From Rhodobacteraceae bacterium CCMM004 (GTDB lineage: Bacteria; Pseudomonadota; Alphaproteobacteria; Rhodobacterales; Rhodobacteraceae), in contig RZWH01000002.1 in assembly GCA_004005435.1 (NCBI GenBank), forward strand, positions 865,228 to 929,227: 64,000 bases of DNA. Reading direction: 5' to 3'. Below the pieces are notes generated by a model, which made no database searches, was not told the origin of the DNA, and saw nothing but the letters and a program-made list of their open reading frames with translations. Made by a program: the position numbers and the translations under genes. This document shows positions 46,142 through 55,800 of this stretch, one piece after another (positions within the stretch are counted from its first letter, which is position 1; each line of letters starts with the position of its first letter).

Positions 46142-48100
46142 ATGGCCGACGACCTGCTCTCGGGCGCCGAGGGGGGCGCCTACGACGCATCCTCCATCGA
46201 GGTGCTGGAGGGGCTCGAACCCGTGCGCAAGCGGCCGGGGATGTATATCGGCGGCACCGACGAGCGGGCCTTGCACCATCTGGTGGCCGAGGTCCTGGAC
46301 AACTCGATGGACGAGGCCGTCGCCGGCCACGCCACCCGCATCGAGGTCGATCTGCACGAAGACGGATCCTGCACCGTGCGCGACAACGGCCGCGGCATCC
46401 CCATCGACCCGCACCCCAAGTTCCCGGGCAAGAGCGCGCTGGAGGTGATCCTCTGCACGCTCCACGCGGGGGGCAAGTTCGGGGGCAAGGCGTATCAGAC
46501 CTCCGGCGGTCTGCATGGGGTCGGCATCTCGGTGGTCAACGCGCTCTCCGACCATGTCCGGGTCGAGGTGGCGCGAGACCGGGTGCTCTACGCCCAGGAG
46601 TTCAGCCGCGGCCTGCCGCAGGGACCGGTGGCCGAGGTGGGCCGCGCGCCCAACCGCCGCGGCACCACCGTGACCTTCCACCCCGACGCGCAGATCTTCG
46701 GCGACCTGCGGCTCAAGCCCGCGCGCCTGTTCAAGATGGTGCGCTCCAAGGCGTATCTCTTTTCGGGGGTGGAGATCCGCTGGAAATCGGCCGTCGTGGA
46801 CGGCGACACCCCGACCGAGGCCACGTTCCACTTCCCCGGCGGCCTGGCCGACTATCTGGGCGAGACGCTGGGCGCGGCGATCACCTATGCCGACCGGCCC
46901 TTTGCCGGGCGCGTGAGTTTCGAGGAAAAGTTCGGCCAGCCGGGCAGCGTCGAATGGGCGATCAATTGGACACCCCAGCGCGACGGGTTCCTGCACTCCT
47001 ATTGCAACACCGTGCCGACGCCCGAGGGCGGCACCCACGAGGCGGGGTTTTGGGCCGCCGTGCTCAAGGGAACCCGCGCCTATGGCGAGCTGGCCGGCAA
47101 CCGCAAGGCCAAGGAGATCAGCCGCGAGGACCTGATTTCCGGGGGCTGCGCGCTGGTCTCGTGCTTCATCCGCGAGCCTGAATTCGTGGGCCAAACCAAG
47201 GACCGCCTGGCCACCACCGAGGCGGGGCGGATGGTCGAGGGCGCGGTGCGCGACCACTTCGACAACTGGCTGGCCGCCGACCCCAAGGCGGCGGGCGCCA
47301 TCCTCGACTTCCTCGTCCTGCGCGCCGAGGAACGGCTGCGCCGCCGCCAGGAGAAGGAGACCGCGCGCAAGACCGCGACCAAGAAGCTGCGCCTGCCGGG
47401 CAAGCTGGTCGACTGCTCGCAGCAGGCCCGCGACGGCACCGAAATCTTCATCGTCGAGGGCGACAGCGCCGGCGGCTCGGCCAAGATGGCGCGCAAACGC
47501 GAGACCCAGGCGCTCTTGCCGCTCAGGGGCAAGATCCTCAACGTCCTCGGCGCGGCGTCGTCCAAGCTGGGCCAGAACGCCGAGATCTCGGACCTCTGCC
47601 AGGCGCTGGGCACCGGCATGGGCACCAAGTTCCGCCTCGACGACCTGCGCTACGACAAGGTCATCATCATGACCGACGCCGACGTGGACGGCGCCCACAT
47701 CGCCGCGCTCTTGATGACGTTCTTCTACTCCCAGATGCGGCCGCTGATCGATGCCGGGCACCTCTACCTGGCCTGCCCGCCGCTCTACCGCCTGACCCAA
47801 GGGGCCAAGCGGGTCTACTGCCTGGACGAGGCCGAGCGCGACGCGTGGGAGGCCAAGGGCCTCGGCGGCAAGGGCAAGATCGACGTGAGCCGCTTCAAGG
47901 GCCTGGGCGAGATGGACGCCAAGGACCTGCGCGAGACCACCATGGACCCCGCCACCCGCAAGCTGATCCGCGTCAGCATCGACGAGGACGAACCCGGGGA
48001 GACGGGTGACCTGGTGGAGCGCCTGATGGGCAAGAAACCGGAACTGCGGTTCGCCTATATTCAGCAGAACGCGCGGTTCGTGGAGGAGTTGGATGTCTAG
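46142..48100 (+). CDS. parE: DNA topoisomerase IV subunit B
   Basis: A 652-residue ATPase subunit of topoisomerase IV, which unlinks daughter chromosomes. The GHKL ATPase domain shows 'EVLDNSMDEAVAGHATRIEV', 'VRDNGRGIPIDPHP' and 'YQTSGGLHGVGISVVNALS'; the Toprim domain shows 'IFIVEGDSAGGSAKMARKRETQALLPLRGKILNV' and 'IIMTDADVDGAHIAALL'. Length and the ending 'NARFVEELDV' fit ParE rather than GyrB. Its last 8 bases overlap the start of the AIPR gene. GAGCGGAG is just upstream of ATG 46142. Confidence 0.95.
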   Translation: MADDLLSGAEGGAYDASSIEVLEGLEPVRKRPGMYIGGTDERALHHLVAEVLDNSMDEAVAGHATRIEVDLHEDGSCTVRDNGRGIPIDPHPKFPGKSALEVILCTLHAGGKFGGKAYQTSGGLHGVGISVVNALSDHVRVEVARDRVLYAQEFSRGLPQGPVAEVGRAPNRRGTTVTFHPDAQIFGDLRLKPARLFKMVRSKAYLFSGVEIRWKSAVVDGDTPTEATFHFPGGLADYLGETLGAAITYADRPFAGRVSFEEKFGQPGSVEWAINWTPQRDGFLHSYCNTVPTPEGGTHEAGFWAAVLKGTRAYGELAGNRKAKEISREDLISGGCALVSCFIREPEFVGQTKDRLATTEAGRMVEGAVRDHFDNWLAADPKAAGAILDFLVLRAEERLRRRQEKETARKTATKKLRLPGKLVDCSQQARDGTEIFIVEGDSAGGSAKMARKRETQALLPLRGKILNVLGAASSKLGQNAEISDLCQALGTGMGTKFRLDDLRYDKVIIMTDADVDGAHIAALLMTFFYSQMRPLIDAGHLYLACPPLYRLTQGAKRVYCLDEAERDAWEAKGLGGKGKIDVSRFKGLGEMDAKDLRETTMDPATRKLIRVSIDEDEPGETGDLVERLMGKKPELRFAYIQQNARFVEELDV

Positions 48101-49733
48101 TAGACAAGACATGTCAATTGAGATGCGTAGATTCCTCGCCAAAATTGGAAAGGATATTGTCCCACATCTTGAACTGAACGGCCTGCCCGAACGAGAGCAA
48201 TCTACTAAGGCATTAACCGCGCTTGCGCTCGCTAAGCTTGCCGGAATGCCTATAGAATCTGCAAAGAAATATGTTGTCGATGGCGCCGGCGACTCTGGGA
48301 TCGACGGAGTATTCTTCAATGAAGTAACTCGAACGCTGTATTTTATTCAATCCAAGCTCCGGGAAAATCAAAGGAGGTCCATAGACCAATCCGACGCACT
48401 AAAAACGACAAACGGAATAAGGAAGCTTCTTCGGGGAGACATTGATAATTTTAGTGGAGCCCTCAAGAAAATTTATCCAGAGGTCAGAGGGGCCCTTAAT
48501 GACATCAACGTAAAGATTGTAATAATAGTCGCATGCAGCTCAACCGCTGAACTTGGGACGGCGGCAGCAGACGAGCTTGAGTCGTTCTGTCAAGAAAACA
48601 ATCAAATAGACGATGTTTTCTCCTTTAGATATGCGTCCTTCAATGAATTGTATCAAGCGGCCAAACTCTTCTCTCCAAATCAAGACATAGACGTCAGATT
48701 TACAATCTCACCTTTCGGCTACATCGAGGAACCGCACAAGTCCGTATTTGGTATGATCTCAGGCAGTCAAATTGCAGATTGGGTCAACAATTTCGGGGAT
48801 CGGCTTTTTGAGCAGAACGTACGATATTCGCTCAGCCGGTCATCAGTCAATGATGAGATACTTGAAACCATTAAGAACAAGCCGGAAGCATTTTGGTATT
48901 TCAATAATGGAATCACAGCGATCGCCGCCGATATCAAAGTTTCTGCTAGCGACACAACCGAGAAGACGGTTCTTGCCAGTTCAATGAGTATTGTAAATGG
49001 CGCGCAAACCGCCGGTATGATTTCCCGCGCACGAACTGAAGGATTATCAGTTGATTCGATCCGCGTTCAAATGCGAGTGGTTTCATTGTCTTCTGCGAGC
49101 CCCGGATTTGATGAAGAAATCACAAGAGCCAACAACACTCAAAATTCCCTAACGGCCTTAGATTTCGTTTCGCTCGATAGTCAGCAAGACTTGTTGCGTA
49201 GTCAATTGGCAGCTTTGGGGCATCGATATGTGTTCCGCAGAGGTGGCGAGGGCGGCGAAGATCTACCCGTGATCCAAGTTAAGGATGCAGCGGTTGCTCT
49301 TGCATGCGCACACTCAATTAACCTCACCGCCCAAGCTAAGCGCTATGTCTCTGGCTTGTGGAACAATATTAATTCGACAACCTACAAATCGATCTTTGGC
49401 TCGGCAACAACTGCGGAACGAGTTCTATTTTGTTGGAGCGTTCTACAGTTCACAGAGCGCGCGCTAAAGGCAAGAAAGAACGATTTATCGGAGGCGCATT
49501 CGCTACTTCTGACACACGCAGAGAAGTTTATTCTCCACATGATCTTTATTCGTCTTGGCAAAGACAAAGTGTTCTCGGAAACCGCCACATACGGCCAGCT
49601 AACTGCAATCCTCGCAGAGCTACCCGATGCCTACGATGGACTTCCGGATAAAACTTACCCTGCCGCTGACTTTAAGAGCGTCGGGTTCTTGGAGAGAATG
49701 AAGAAGAGCATTCTGGAGCGGTTGGATGATTGA
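48093..49733 (+). CDS. AIPR family abortive-infection protein
   Basis: A 546-residue protein of the AIPR (abortive infection phage resistance) family. The N-terminus has a PD-(D/E)xK-like nuclease pattern, 'GDSGIDGVFFNEVTRTLYFIQSK' (D71 and Q86-x-K88); the family's own signatures 'FWYFNNGITAIA' (267-278) and 'IVNGAQTAGMI' (300-310) follow, with 'RANNTQNSL' later. The gene is strikingly AT-rich against its GC-rich neighbours and uses A/T-ending codons, so it was acquired recently. Its ATG overlaps the end of parE by 8 bases, and its stop overlaps the start of the DUF1194 gene by 8 bases. It probably acts as a single-gene phage defence, but the activity here is inferred. Confidence 0.9.
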   Translation: MSSRQDMSIEMRRFLAKIGKDIVPHLELNGLPEREQSTKALTALALAKLAGMPIESAKKYVVDGAGDSGIDGVFFNEVTRTLYFIQSKLRENQRRSIDQSDALKTTNGIRKLLRGDIDNFSGALKKIYPEVRGALNDINVKIVIIVACSSTAELGTAAADELESFCQENNQIDDVFSFRYASFNELYQAAKLFSPNQDIDVRFTISPFGYIEEPHKSVFGMISGSQIADWVNNFGDRLFEQNVRYSLSRSSVNDEILETIKNKPEAFWYFNNGITAIAADIKVSASDTTEKTVLASSMSIVNGAQTAGMISRARTEGLSVDSIRVQMRVVSLSSASPGFDEEITRANNTQNSLTALDFVSLDSQQDLLRSQLAALGHRYVFRRGGEGGEDLPVIQVKDAAVALACAHSINLTAQAKRYVSGLWNNINSTTYKSIFGSATTAERVLFCWSVLQFTERALKARKNDLSEAHSLLLTHAEKFILHMIFIRLGKDKVFSETATYGQLTAILAELPDAYDGLPDKTYPAADFKSVGFLERMKKSILERLDD

Positions 49734-50445
49734 TTTTAAGTCACGACTGCTATCAATTACTCTTGCCATTCTCTGCCTTAACCCAGCCCACGCCCAGGAC
49801 GTCGAGGTCGAGCTCGTGCTTCTGGCGGACGCCTCCGGCTCCATCGACCAGGCGGAGATCGCGTTTCAGCGGCGGGGCTATGCGGAGGCGATCACGGATC
49901 CGGCCGTGGTTCGGGTGATCGAGGGGTCGGCCTATGGCCGCATCGCCGTCACCTATGTGGAGTGGGCGGCAAACCAGGCGGTGGTCGCGGACTGGGCGGT
50001 GATCGACGGGGCCGAGAGCGCGGCGGCCTTCGCCGAGGCCATCCTCGCGCCGCCGCGGCGGGCCTTTGGACGCAACGCCATCGGCGCGGCGCTGCTCGAA
50101 GGCAAGCGGCTGATCGACGAGAACGCCCACGACGGCTGGCGCCGGGTCATCGACTTCTCCGGCGACAGCGCCAACAACTTCTCGGGCCCCTCCATCGCCG
50201 AGGCGCGGGAGGCCGTGCTGGCGGCCGGGATCGTGATCAACGGGCTGGCCATCGCCTGTCCCCTGCCCTGCTCGGGGCAGCCGCGTCCGGGCCTGCGCGA
50301 CGCCTACGAGCGGCAGATCATGGGCGGGCCCGGCGCCTTCGTCGTGGTGGCCGACGGCACCACCACCTTTGCAGACGCGGTGCGGCGTAAGCTGATCCTG
50401 GAGATCGGGGGCCTCCGGCCCGCCCGTCGGCACGCGGCGCGATAG
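49726..50445 (+). CDS. DUF1194 (von Willebrand A-like) exported protein
   Basis: A 239-residue periplasmic protein. The signal peptide is residues 1-23 (cleaved after 'NPAHA'), and the mature protein is a DUF1194/VWA-like domain: 'VELVLLADASGSIDQAEIAFQRRGYAEA' (a MIDAS-like DxSxS), 'RIAVTYVEWA', 'VIDFSGDSANNFSG' and 'INGLAIACPLPC'. The start codon and most of the signal peptide lie in the AT-rich DNA that carries the AIPR gene; from the first mature codons the sequence becomes GC-rich. ATG 49726 overlaps the AIPR stop. The protein is otherwise complete. Confidence 0.88.
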   Translation: MIDFKSRLLSITLAILCLNPAHAQDVEVELVLLADASGSIDQAEIAFQRRGYAEAITDPAVVRVIEGSAYGRIAVTYVEWAANQAVVADWAVIDGAESAAAFAEAILAPPRRAFGRNAIGAALLEGKRLIDENAHDGWRRVIDFSGDSANNFSGPSIAEAREAVLAAGIVINGLAIACPLPCSGQPRPGLRDAYERQIMGGPGAFVVVADGTTTFADAVRRKLILEIGGLRPARRHAAR

Positions 50446-50475
50446 CCCCTTGCCCCCGGCCGCCCCAACGCCACT

Positions 50476-51162
50476 ATGGCGCACATGCTGGCCCGCGCGC
50501 TCCTCGCCCTGATCCTGGTCCTGACCGCCGCCTGTGGGCGCCCCCTGGCACCGGCCGAGCGGGCCTTTACCGCCACTGTCCTCGGTCCAGGGCTCGACGC
50601 CGATCGGGTGCGCATCGTCCGCGGAAATCTGATCGGCGGTCTCAGATACATCCGCCCCACCCGCCCGCGCGAGGCCTGCCGGGAGAAGATCCTGCCGCCC
50701 CCAGCCGGTCCCACCGTCACCGTCTCGACCGCCGCCTTCGTCCTGGGCGAGACGGTGTTCTACCGCCGCGACCTGTGGGCGCCCGACCTGGTGGCGGGCT
50801 ATCCCCGCACCCTGCCCCTGGCCGATGCCATGCTGCTCGCGCACGAGTTGACCCATGTGTGGCAGTGGCAGAACCGCGAGACGACCGGGTTTTCGCCCAT
50901 GCGCGTGGCCGCCGAGCAGGCCGCCGACGACCCCTATCTCTTTGTTCTCGACGACCGGCCCTTCGCCGCCTACGGCTACGAGCAGCAGGCGAGTCTGGTC
51001 GAAGAGTACGTGTGCTGCCGGGCGCTCGACCCCGAGGGCGCCCGGACGGGCCGCCTCCGCGCGCTCTTGGAGCCGGTGTTCCCGGGGCTGGAGGCGCGGG
51101 AAACGGCGATGAGCGTCGCCATCCCGTGGAAGGACGCGCCGGTCCGCGGGATCTGTTCCTGA
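50476..51162 (+). CDS. Lipoprotein with HExxH zinc-peptidase-like motif
   Basis: A 228-residue predicted lipoprotein: the signal peptide ends at the lipobox 'LTAAC' (cysteine ~20). Residues ~123-131 read 'LLAHELTHVWQWQNR', an HExxH motif followed by 'QQASLVEEYVCC', which could supply the third ligand. This layout is like DUF4157-type zinc peptidases, but activity is only inferred. An in-frame ATG at 50485 is an alternative start. It follows the DUF1194 gene by 30 bases. Confidence 0.75.
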   Translation: MAHMLARALLALILVLTAACGRPLAPAERAFTATVLGPGLDADRVRIVRGNLIGGLRYIRPTRPREACREKILPPPAGPTVTVSTAAFVLGETVFYRRDLWAPDLVAGYPRTLPLADAMLLAHELTHVWQWQNRETTGFSPMRVAAEQAADDPYLFVLDDRPFAAYGYEQQASLVEEYVCCRALDPEGARTGRLRALLEPVFPGLEARETAMSVAIPWKDAPVRGICS

Positions 51163-51280
51163 GACGGGTGGGGGGGGGGGGCGCCTGATGGGGGCGGGTC
51201 GCGCCGCTCACGTCGGGCGCTCGAACCGGTCGCCAATCGAACGCAGCGCACCGCCTCCCGGTCCCGCCCGGCGGCACGCC

Positions 51281-51404
51281 GGGCAGCGCCGTCCCGCCCC
51301 CCCGGGGCGGCGCTTCTGGCGACGGTGGTGCCGCCGCCGCGGCAACGGTGCTTGTGGGACCGTCCCACGCCGCTCGACCCTGCCCCGGCGGGACGGCGCT
51401 GCCC
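51281..51404. repeat. Dispersed repeat, copies 4 and 5, as an inverted pair
   Basis: GGGCAGCGCCGTCCCGCC at 51281-51298 and its exact reverse complement at 51387-51404 are 88 bases apart in the 266-base gap between two convergent genes. Both are exact copies of the 18-base core seen at 17261. They could form a long hairpin at the ends of both transcripts. No gene is seen in the gap. Confidence 0.65.
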
Positions 51405-51428
51405 TTGTCGCGTTGTGGGCGGCCGTAA

Positions 51429-51815
51429 CTAGCGTTGCAGGGTCTCGATGTAGGCGGCGAGCGCGACCAGGCGGGCGGGGGTGGGCGTCAGGACGCCGGG
51501 GTCCACCTCGACCCCCACCAGGTCGCCCTCGGCCAGCTCCGGGCCGAAGACGGGCATCAGGCTGCCGTGCTCGCCCTCGCGGTTGTAGCCGTCGATCACC
51601 GCCATCACGTAGACCTGGGGATAGGTGCCGCCGTTGCGGGCGGTCAGGGTGGTGATGTCGGGCACGGCGATGCCGGTCGCGGCGGGCCCGTCGCCCAGGC
51701 CCGTCGGCCCATGGCAGGCGGCGCAGCGCTCGGCATAGAGCGCGCGACCGACCTCGACCTCGGGCGCGCAGGCGGCCAGGGGGACGAGCGCCAGGGCCAG
51801 GGCCGCGCGCCTCAT
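51429..51815 (-). CDS. c-type cytochrome, predicted lipoprotein
   Basis: A 128-residue monohaem cytochrome. The signal has a lipobox 'LAACA' (cysteine ~16), so it is probably membrane-anchored on the periplasmic side. The haem site is 'CAACH' (~31-35) and the likely axial methionine is in 'GSLMPVFG' (~87). It overlaps the start/stop of the upstream cytochrome gene (ATGA) and probably passes electrons together with it. Partners are unknown. Confidence 0.88.
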   Translation of the reverse strand: MRRAALALALVPLAACAPEVEVGRALYAERCAACHGPTGLGDGPAATGIAVPDITTLTARNGGTYPQVYVMAVIDGYNREGEHGSLMPVFGPELAEGDLVGVEVDPGVLTPTPARLVALAAYIETLQR

Positions 51816-52210
51816 CGCTGAAGGCTTTCGAGATAGACGATCAGGTCGGCAATGCCCTGGCCCATCAGGATCGGCTGGCCATCGGCGGCGTCGAGCGCGG
51901 CGGCGGGTGAATCGAACACGTCGCCGTAGAACGGCATCGGCCCGCCATGGGCCAGGACGGGATCGCGGCCGTCGACCTGTCGGGCGACGCGGAATCGCGG
52001 GAACTCGCCTCCCGCCGCGGCGGCCAGGACGGTGAGGTCGGGCGGGGCGATGGTCAGGAGATCGCGCAAGGGCCCATCGCCCCGCGCCTCAATCCCATGG
52101 CACGCCGAGCAATAGGTGATGTAGAGGTCTTCGCCCGCTTCCGGGGACTGCGCGAATGCGGCCCCGGCGGAGAGTGAGACCAACAGGGCGGAGAGCAGTC
52201 GGCTGGGCAT
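51812..52210 (-). CDS. c-type cytochrome, periplasmic
   Basis: A 132-residue monohaem cytochrome with a Sec signal peptide (cut near 'AAFA|QSPE'). The haem site is 'CSACH' (~34-38), with a likely axial methionine in 'GGPMPFYG' (~91). It is similar in layout to the next gene, a probable old duplication. GAGGTGG precedes ATG 52210. The pair resembles small cytochromes of nitrogen-oxide or oxygen respiration, but no oxidase genes are near. Confidence 0.88.
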   Translation of the reverse strand: MPSRLLSALLVSLSAGAAFAQSPEAGEDLYITYCSACHGIEARGDGPLRDLLTIAPPDLTVLAAAAGGEFPRFRVARQVDGRDPVLAHGGPMPFYGDVFDSPAAALDAADGQPILMGQGIADLIVYLESLQR

Positions 52211-52296
52211 TTGCCACCTCGTTGACACGGTCGGGCGCAAGATGACCCAAGCGGCGGACGGCGTCTTGATCCCGATCAAGACGCCGCCGAGCCGGG

Positions 52297-52488
52297 TCAG
52301 CCGTGGGCGGGGGCGCCGCCGCGGGCGCCGCCGCGGGCGCCGAACGCGCGGCGCAGGGCGCGGAACGGGGCGCAGATCAGTTCTGCGGAGTATTCCGCAC
52401 GCATCCGGCGGGCGCGGGCGATATGCGCGTCGATCTCGGCCTGCGTGGGCATGGCGAATTCGGACGGGGAGATATGCGTTCTTTGCAT
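52297..52488 (-). CDS. Small Rhodobacterales-type protein (RSP_7527-like)
   Basis: A 63-residue protein whose core 'PTQAEIDAHIARARRMRAEY' and following 'ICAPFRALRRAFG' resemble short conserved proteins (RSP_7527-like) found widely in Rhodobacterales. The C-terminus is a Gly/Ala-rich tail. The start could be ATG 52488, or 52452 at the beginning of the core; neither has a strong ribosome-binding site. Function unknown. Confidence 0.55.
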   Translation of the reverse strand: MQRTHISPSEFAMPTQAEIDAHIARARRMRAEYSAELICAPFRALRRAFGARGGARGGAPAHG

Positions 52489-52639
52489 GGCTTGTGACTT
52501 CTTCATTGGCGGGTGCACGCCTCATGGGCGCTCCAACCCCATGTGGCACCGCTAACGCGGAAATGCCACTCAAGCCCGCTATGCGCTGAGCGACTGGCTC
52601 TGCCCGATCCGCTAAACCTGTGGCTGAACTGCCGCAAGC

Positions 52640-52811
52640 GTTGACCTTTGGTCACGCGGGGCTGTTTTGCGCGACCGATCCATGGCACGTTGATCCTGCG
52701 CTATCGTGATGCGGATCATGGTGGCGCAGTTTGCCCCTGACGCCTTGGTCGGCGACAGGTGTGTAGTTCCTCCCTGACTGGACAGGCCGCACTTCGGTGC
52801 GGTCTTTTTTT
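52640..52811 (+). ncRNA. Candidate small RNA ending at an orphan terminator
   Basis: No gene reads toward the strong terminator at 52785-52811 on this strand: the nearest plus-strand gene ends at 51162 and the genes between are on the minus strand. A transcript from near 52670-52720 is inferred; possible boxes are TTGACC (52641) or TTGATC (52690), both without a good -10. It contains TTCCTCCCTGA at 52768, a possible anti-ribosome-binding-site stretch. The 5' end is uncertain. Confidence 0.4.
52785..52811 (+). terminator. Strong intrinsic terminator
   Basis: An 8-bp stem (GGCCGCAC / GTGCGGTC) with a TTCG tetraloop is followed directly by seven T. It is the only textbook Rho-independent terminator noticed in the window. 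Confidence 0.85.
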
Positions 52812-52841
52812 GTGCGGAGGCGATGGCCGCCGCCCGTCCCG

Positions 52842-55800
52842 TCAGCGCGTTGCGCCCAGGATCTCCGACAGGATGTGCTGGGCGCGCGAGGTCTCCAGGC
52901 TATAGCCCGTGGCCTTGGCCATCTCCAGGCTGAGGAGCGCATTCTCCTCGGCGCCGGGCCGGTCGCCGCGGCGGAGCAGCACCTCGGCATAGACGGTCAG
53001 TGCCGAGTTCAGACGCAGGGTCATCCGGTTCCGTTTGGCGATGGCCATGGCGCGCACCGCCGTCGACCCGGCCATCGTCGTCTCGCCCTGGGACAACAGC
53101 AGTTCGGCCCGCAACCGCAACGCATCGACCTGGAGGTTCCAGATCCCCATGTGCTTGCCGTAGACCTCGATCTCCTTGAGGTGAAAAAGCGCGTCCTGCG
53201 GTCTGATGGCGCCGATCCCCTCGATATCGGGATAGCGGTGGCGCATGGTGATGCGCGCCAGTTCGATCTGGTGGCGGATGTCCTCGTGCCCGCCGGTCTC
53301 GGCCATCGCCTGGGCCCGCGTCAGCGTGGTTCCGGCATGGCTCCGGTCGGTCTTGGCCATCAGCCGCGCGTGGTGGTTGAGAAAGATCGCCGACGCGCGG
53401 ACCTCGCGCGCGACGACCAGCCGCTCGGTCAACCGCTCGAAGCGTTTGCTGAGCCCCTCCTCCTCGCCCCGGATATGCGCGAGAACGCACTGATAGCCTT
53501 CGGCCAGGAGCCGCAGGAGATCGGCCTCGGTCTTGCCGCGCGCGATCCGCTCCAGCCGCTTCTGCGCCGAGCCCAGACGACCGCGCTCCAGCTGCACGAT
53601 GGCGTGGTTGAGGTCGATGTTGTCGTAGATCGGCCCCTTGCGCGCGCGCCCCTCGACGCACTCGTTGAACTCGGCCGCCTGGCGGAGGAACCCCAGCGCC
53701 TCGGTCAGGCTGCCCTGGGCCAGGCTGATCACCCCCAACTCGTTGTAGAGCCACACGATCTCGTCCCGGTAGAGGGCGCTGATCTGTTTGTAGTCCGCGG
53801 CCGGGTCGTAGGTGCGCGGGTCCAGCGCCTCGGGCGGGGCCAGTTCCCAGGCCATGCGGATGATCCACCGCAGGCGCACCTTGTAGGTCTCCATGACGCC
53901 GCGCTTCGGCGTGCCGGGCTCGCGGCGGCGATAGCCCCCGAACCGCGACAGGGTCGCCGCCGACAAGGTCGAGCGCGCCAGCGACAGTGCCGCGCGCAGG
54001 GCCTGAACCCGGACGCTGCGATACTCGGTGGTGAAGATCCAGGGGCGCAGCGACAGATCGTCGTGCGGGATGTCGGGATACTGGCTGAGCCCGATCAGGA
54101 GCGAGCGCAGGAACCCGTAGGATTCGCGCGAGAGCCCGGTGCCCTCGGAGGGCATGGCCGGATAGAGCCGCGGGGCAAAGCTGTTGGCGACCAGGGGGTC
54201 GGCCTGGCCCGCGCCCAGCTTGGCCACCGCGTGGCGCTGGACGATGCGGTGCAGCGCGAAGCGCGGGTCCAGATCGGGGGGCCAGTTCTTGTCCTCGGCG
54301 TTGCCCCCCTGCCCGAGTTCGACCAGCCGCGGATGCGGGTCGAGGCGAAAGATCAGGCCGCGGTAGGCCAGCACGGTCAGCGCCCGCGCCAGAAAGCGGC
54401 GGCGCGAGATCGGCAGTTCCACCCCGATGCGGTGGAAATAGTCGCGCACCTCGGGCAGCCGGACCAGGACCGACGAACTGATCGGCGAGCCGATGAGGCC
54501 CAGGTGGCGCAGGATCATCAGATGCAGTTCCGCGTCGGCGTCGGGGTCGCCGACGACATGCATCCGGCGATAGCTCTCCAACACCGCCTGGAGCACCATC
54601 TCTTCGCGGCGGGAGCGGCCGATGGTGCGCACCTGATCGGCGATGGTGAGGATGAAGCGCTCGGCCTCCTCGCCGCCCTTCACCGGGTCGTCGGCGTGGA
54701 TCACGATTTGCTCGGCCGCCGCCATGACGATGGTGATGGAAAAACGGTTCAGCCCCAGCCGCCGCCGCACCTGGCGCCACTGCTCGCGATCCGGGCTGCC
54801 CGGTAGCCAAAGCCGCTTGCGTAAGACGCTTCGAAGGCCATCGTCCGGCGTGATCTTGATCCCGCAAAGCTGCGCATGAGCGCGGATCCTCGGTCCCGCT
54901 TCCTCTTGGACCTTGTGCCAGACCAGGCGGCGCGCGGCGTCGAGCGCGTCGCCCGTCGGTAGGTCTTCGGAACACCAGCAAATCCGCATCGCGTCGTCCG
55001 ACGCCAGGCGGCCGTTGCGGATCGCGCTGCGGAATGCTTCTTTCAGCGCATTCGATAGCGCGGGAGTGCCGTGTTCCCCCGGCGGCTGATTGATGTAGAG
55101 CGCCGCGGCGAGCACCGGGAAGTTGTCGCAGAGCAGCGACACGGCGCTGACCGGGCGGGCGAAGTGGACGTGGTTGACCGGGACTCCCTTCGTGGGGGGC
55201 TCGCCCGACAGGTCGATCCGCCCGGTGCGGATCCGCTTCGTCACGCTCTCTTCGGCGCGGGGGTCGAGCTTGCAGCGGTCGATGCGGATCTGCTGGAGAC
55301 GATCCTCGCCCTCGGGGTCCGAGAAGGGTGGGCCCAACCGCATCTCCGAACCGACGAAGACCACGTCGATGGGGAGCTTGTCGCTCTCCGGCCCGGTGAA
55401 GATCTCCAGGAACTCCGCGATCTCGGGGTTCTTCGGCGCGCCGCCCTGGGTGTAGAACAGCTCGATGGAGCCGAAATAGATCAGGAACCGCGGCATGACG
55501 TGGTCTTTTCGATCGGCCAGCGTCTTTCCCGTCTTCTTGAACCGCTTCAGTAGGACGCGGATGGCCTGCAACCGCGACACGCCTGCGATCTTGCCTTCCA
55601 ACTCGGCGGTGCAGGCCTTCGCGGCCGAGTTCATCGAGACCGCATAGGGGGCGTCCGCATCATTGTAGCGGGCCTCTTGATCGAAGGTGTCGTGCAGGCG
55701 TTTCAGCACCTGGTCGCGGGGCGTGCCCGTCGCGTCGTCGGCCGCCGCCGCCGCCACCGCCGCCGTCGTCTTAATCAGCGCGTCGATCAGCATGTCGAAG

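Larger units (their letters stand above)
52489..52841. other. Gene-free region with a candidate sRNA
   Basis: About 350 bases without a protein gene. It contains a TTGACC box at 52641-52646 and a strong plus-strand terminator at 52785-52811 that no coding gene would need, so a small RNA is suspected. Confidence 0.5.

Noticed and set aside
48093..49740. Insertion-sequence or prophage origin for the AIPR segment
   Set aside because: No terminal inverted repeats, target duplication, integrase or phage genes were seen at either edge.
52900..54981. A second long minus-strand frame inside the 3' part of the SIR2-STAND gene, which could suggest a frameshift or split gene
   Set aside because: Its translation is Arg/Gly/Pro-rich noise; the main frame continues with a regular TPR-like pattern to its stop.
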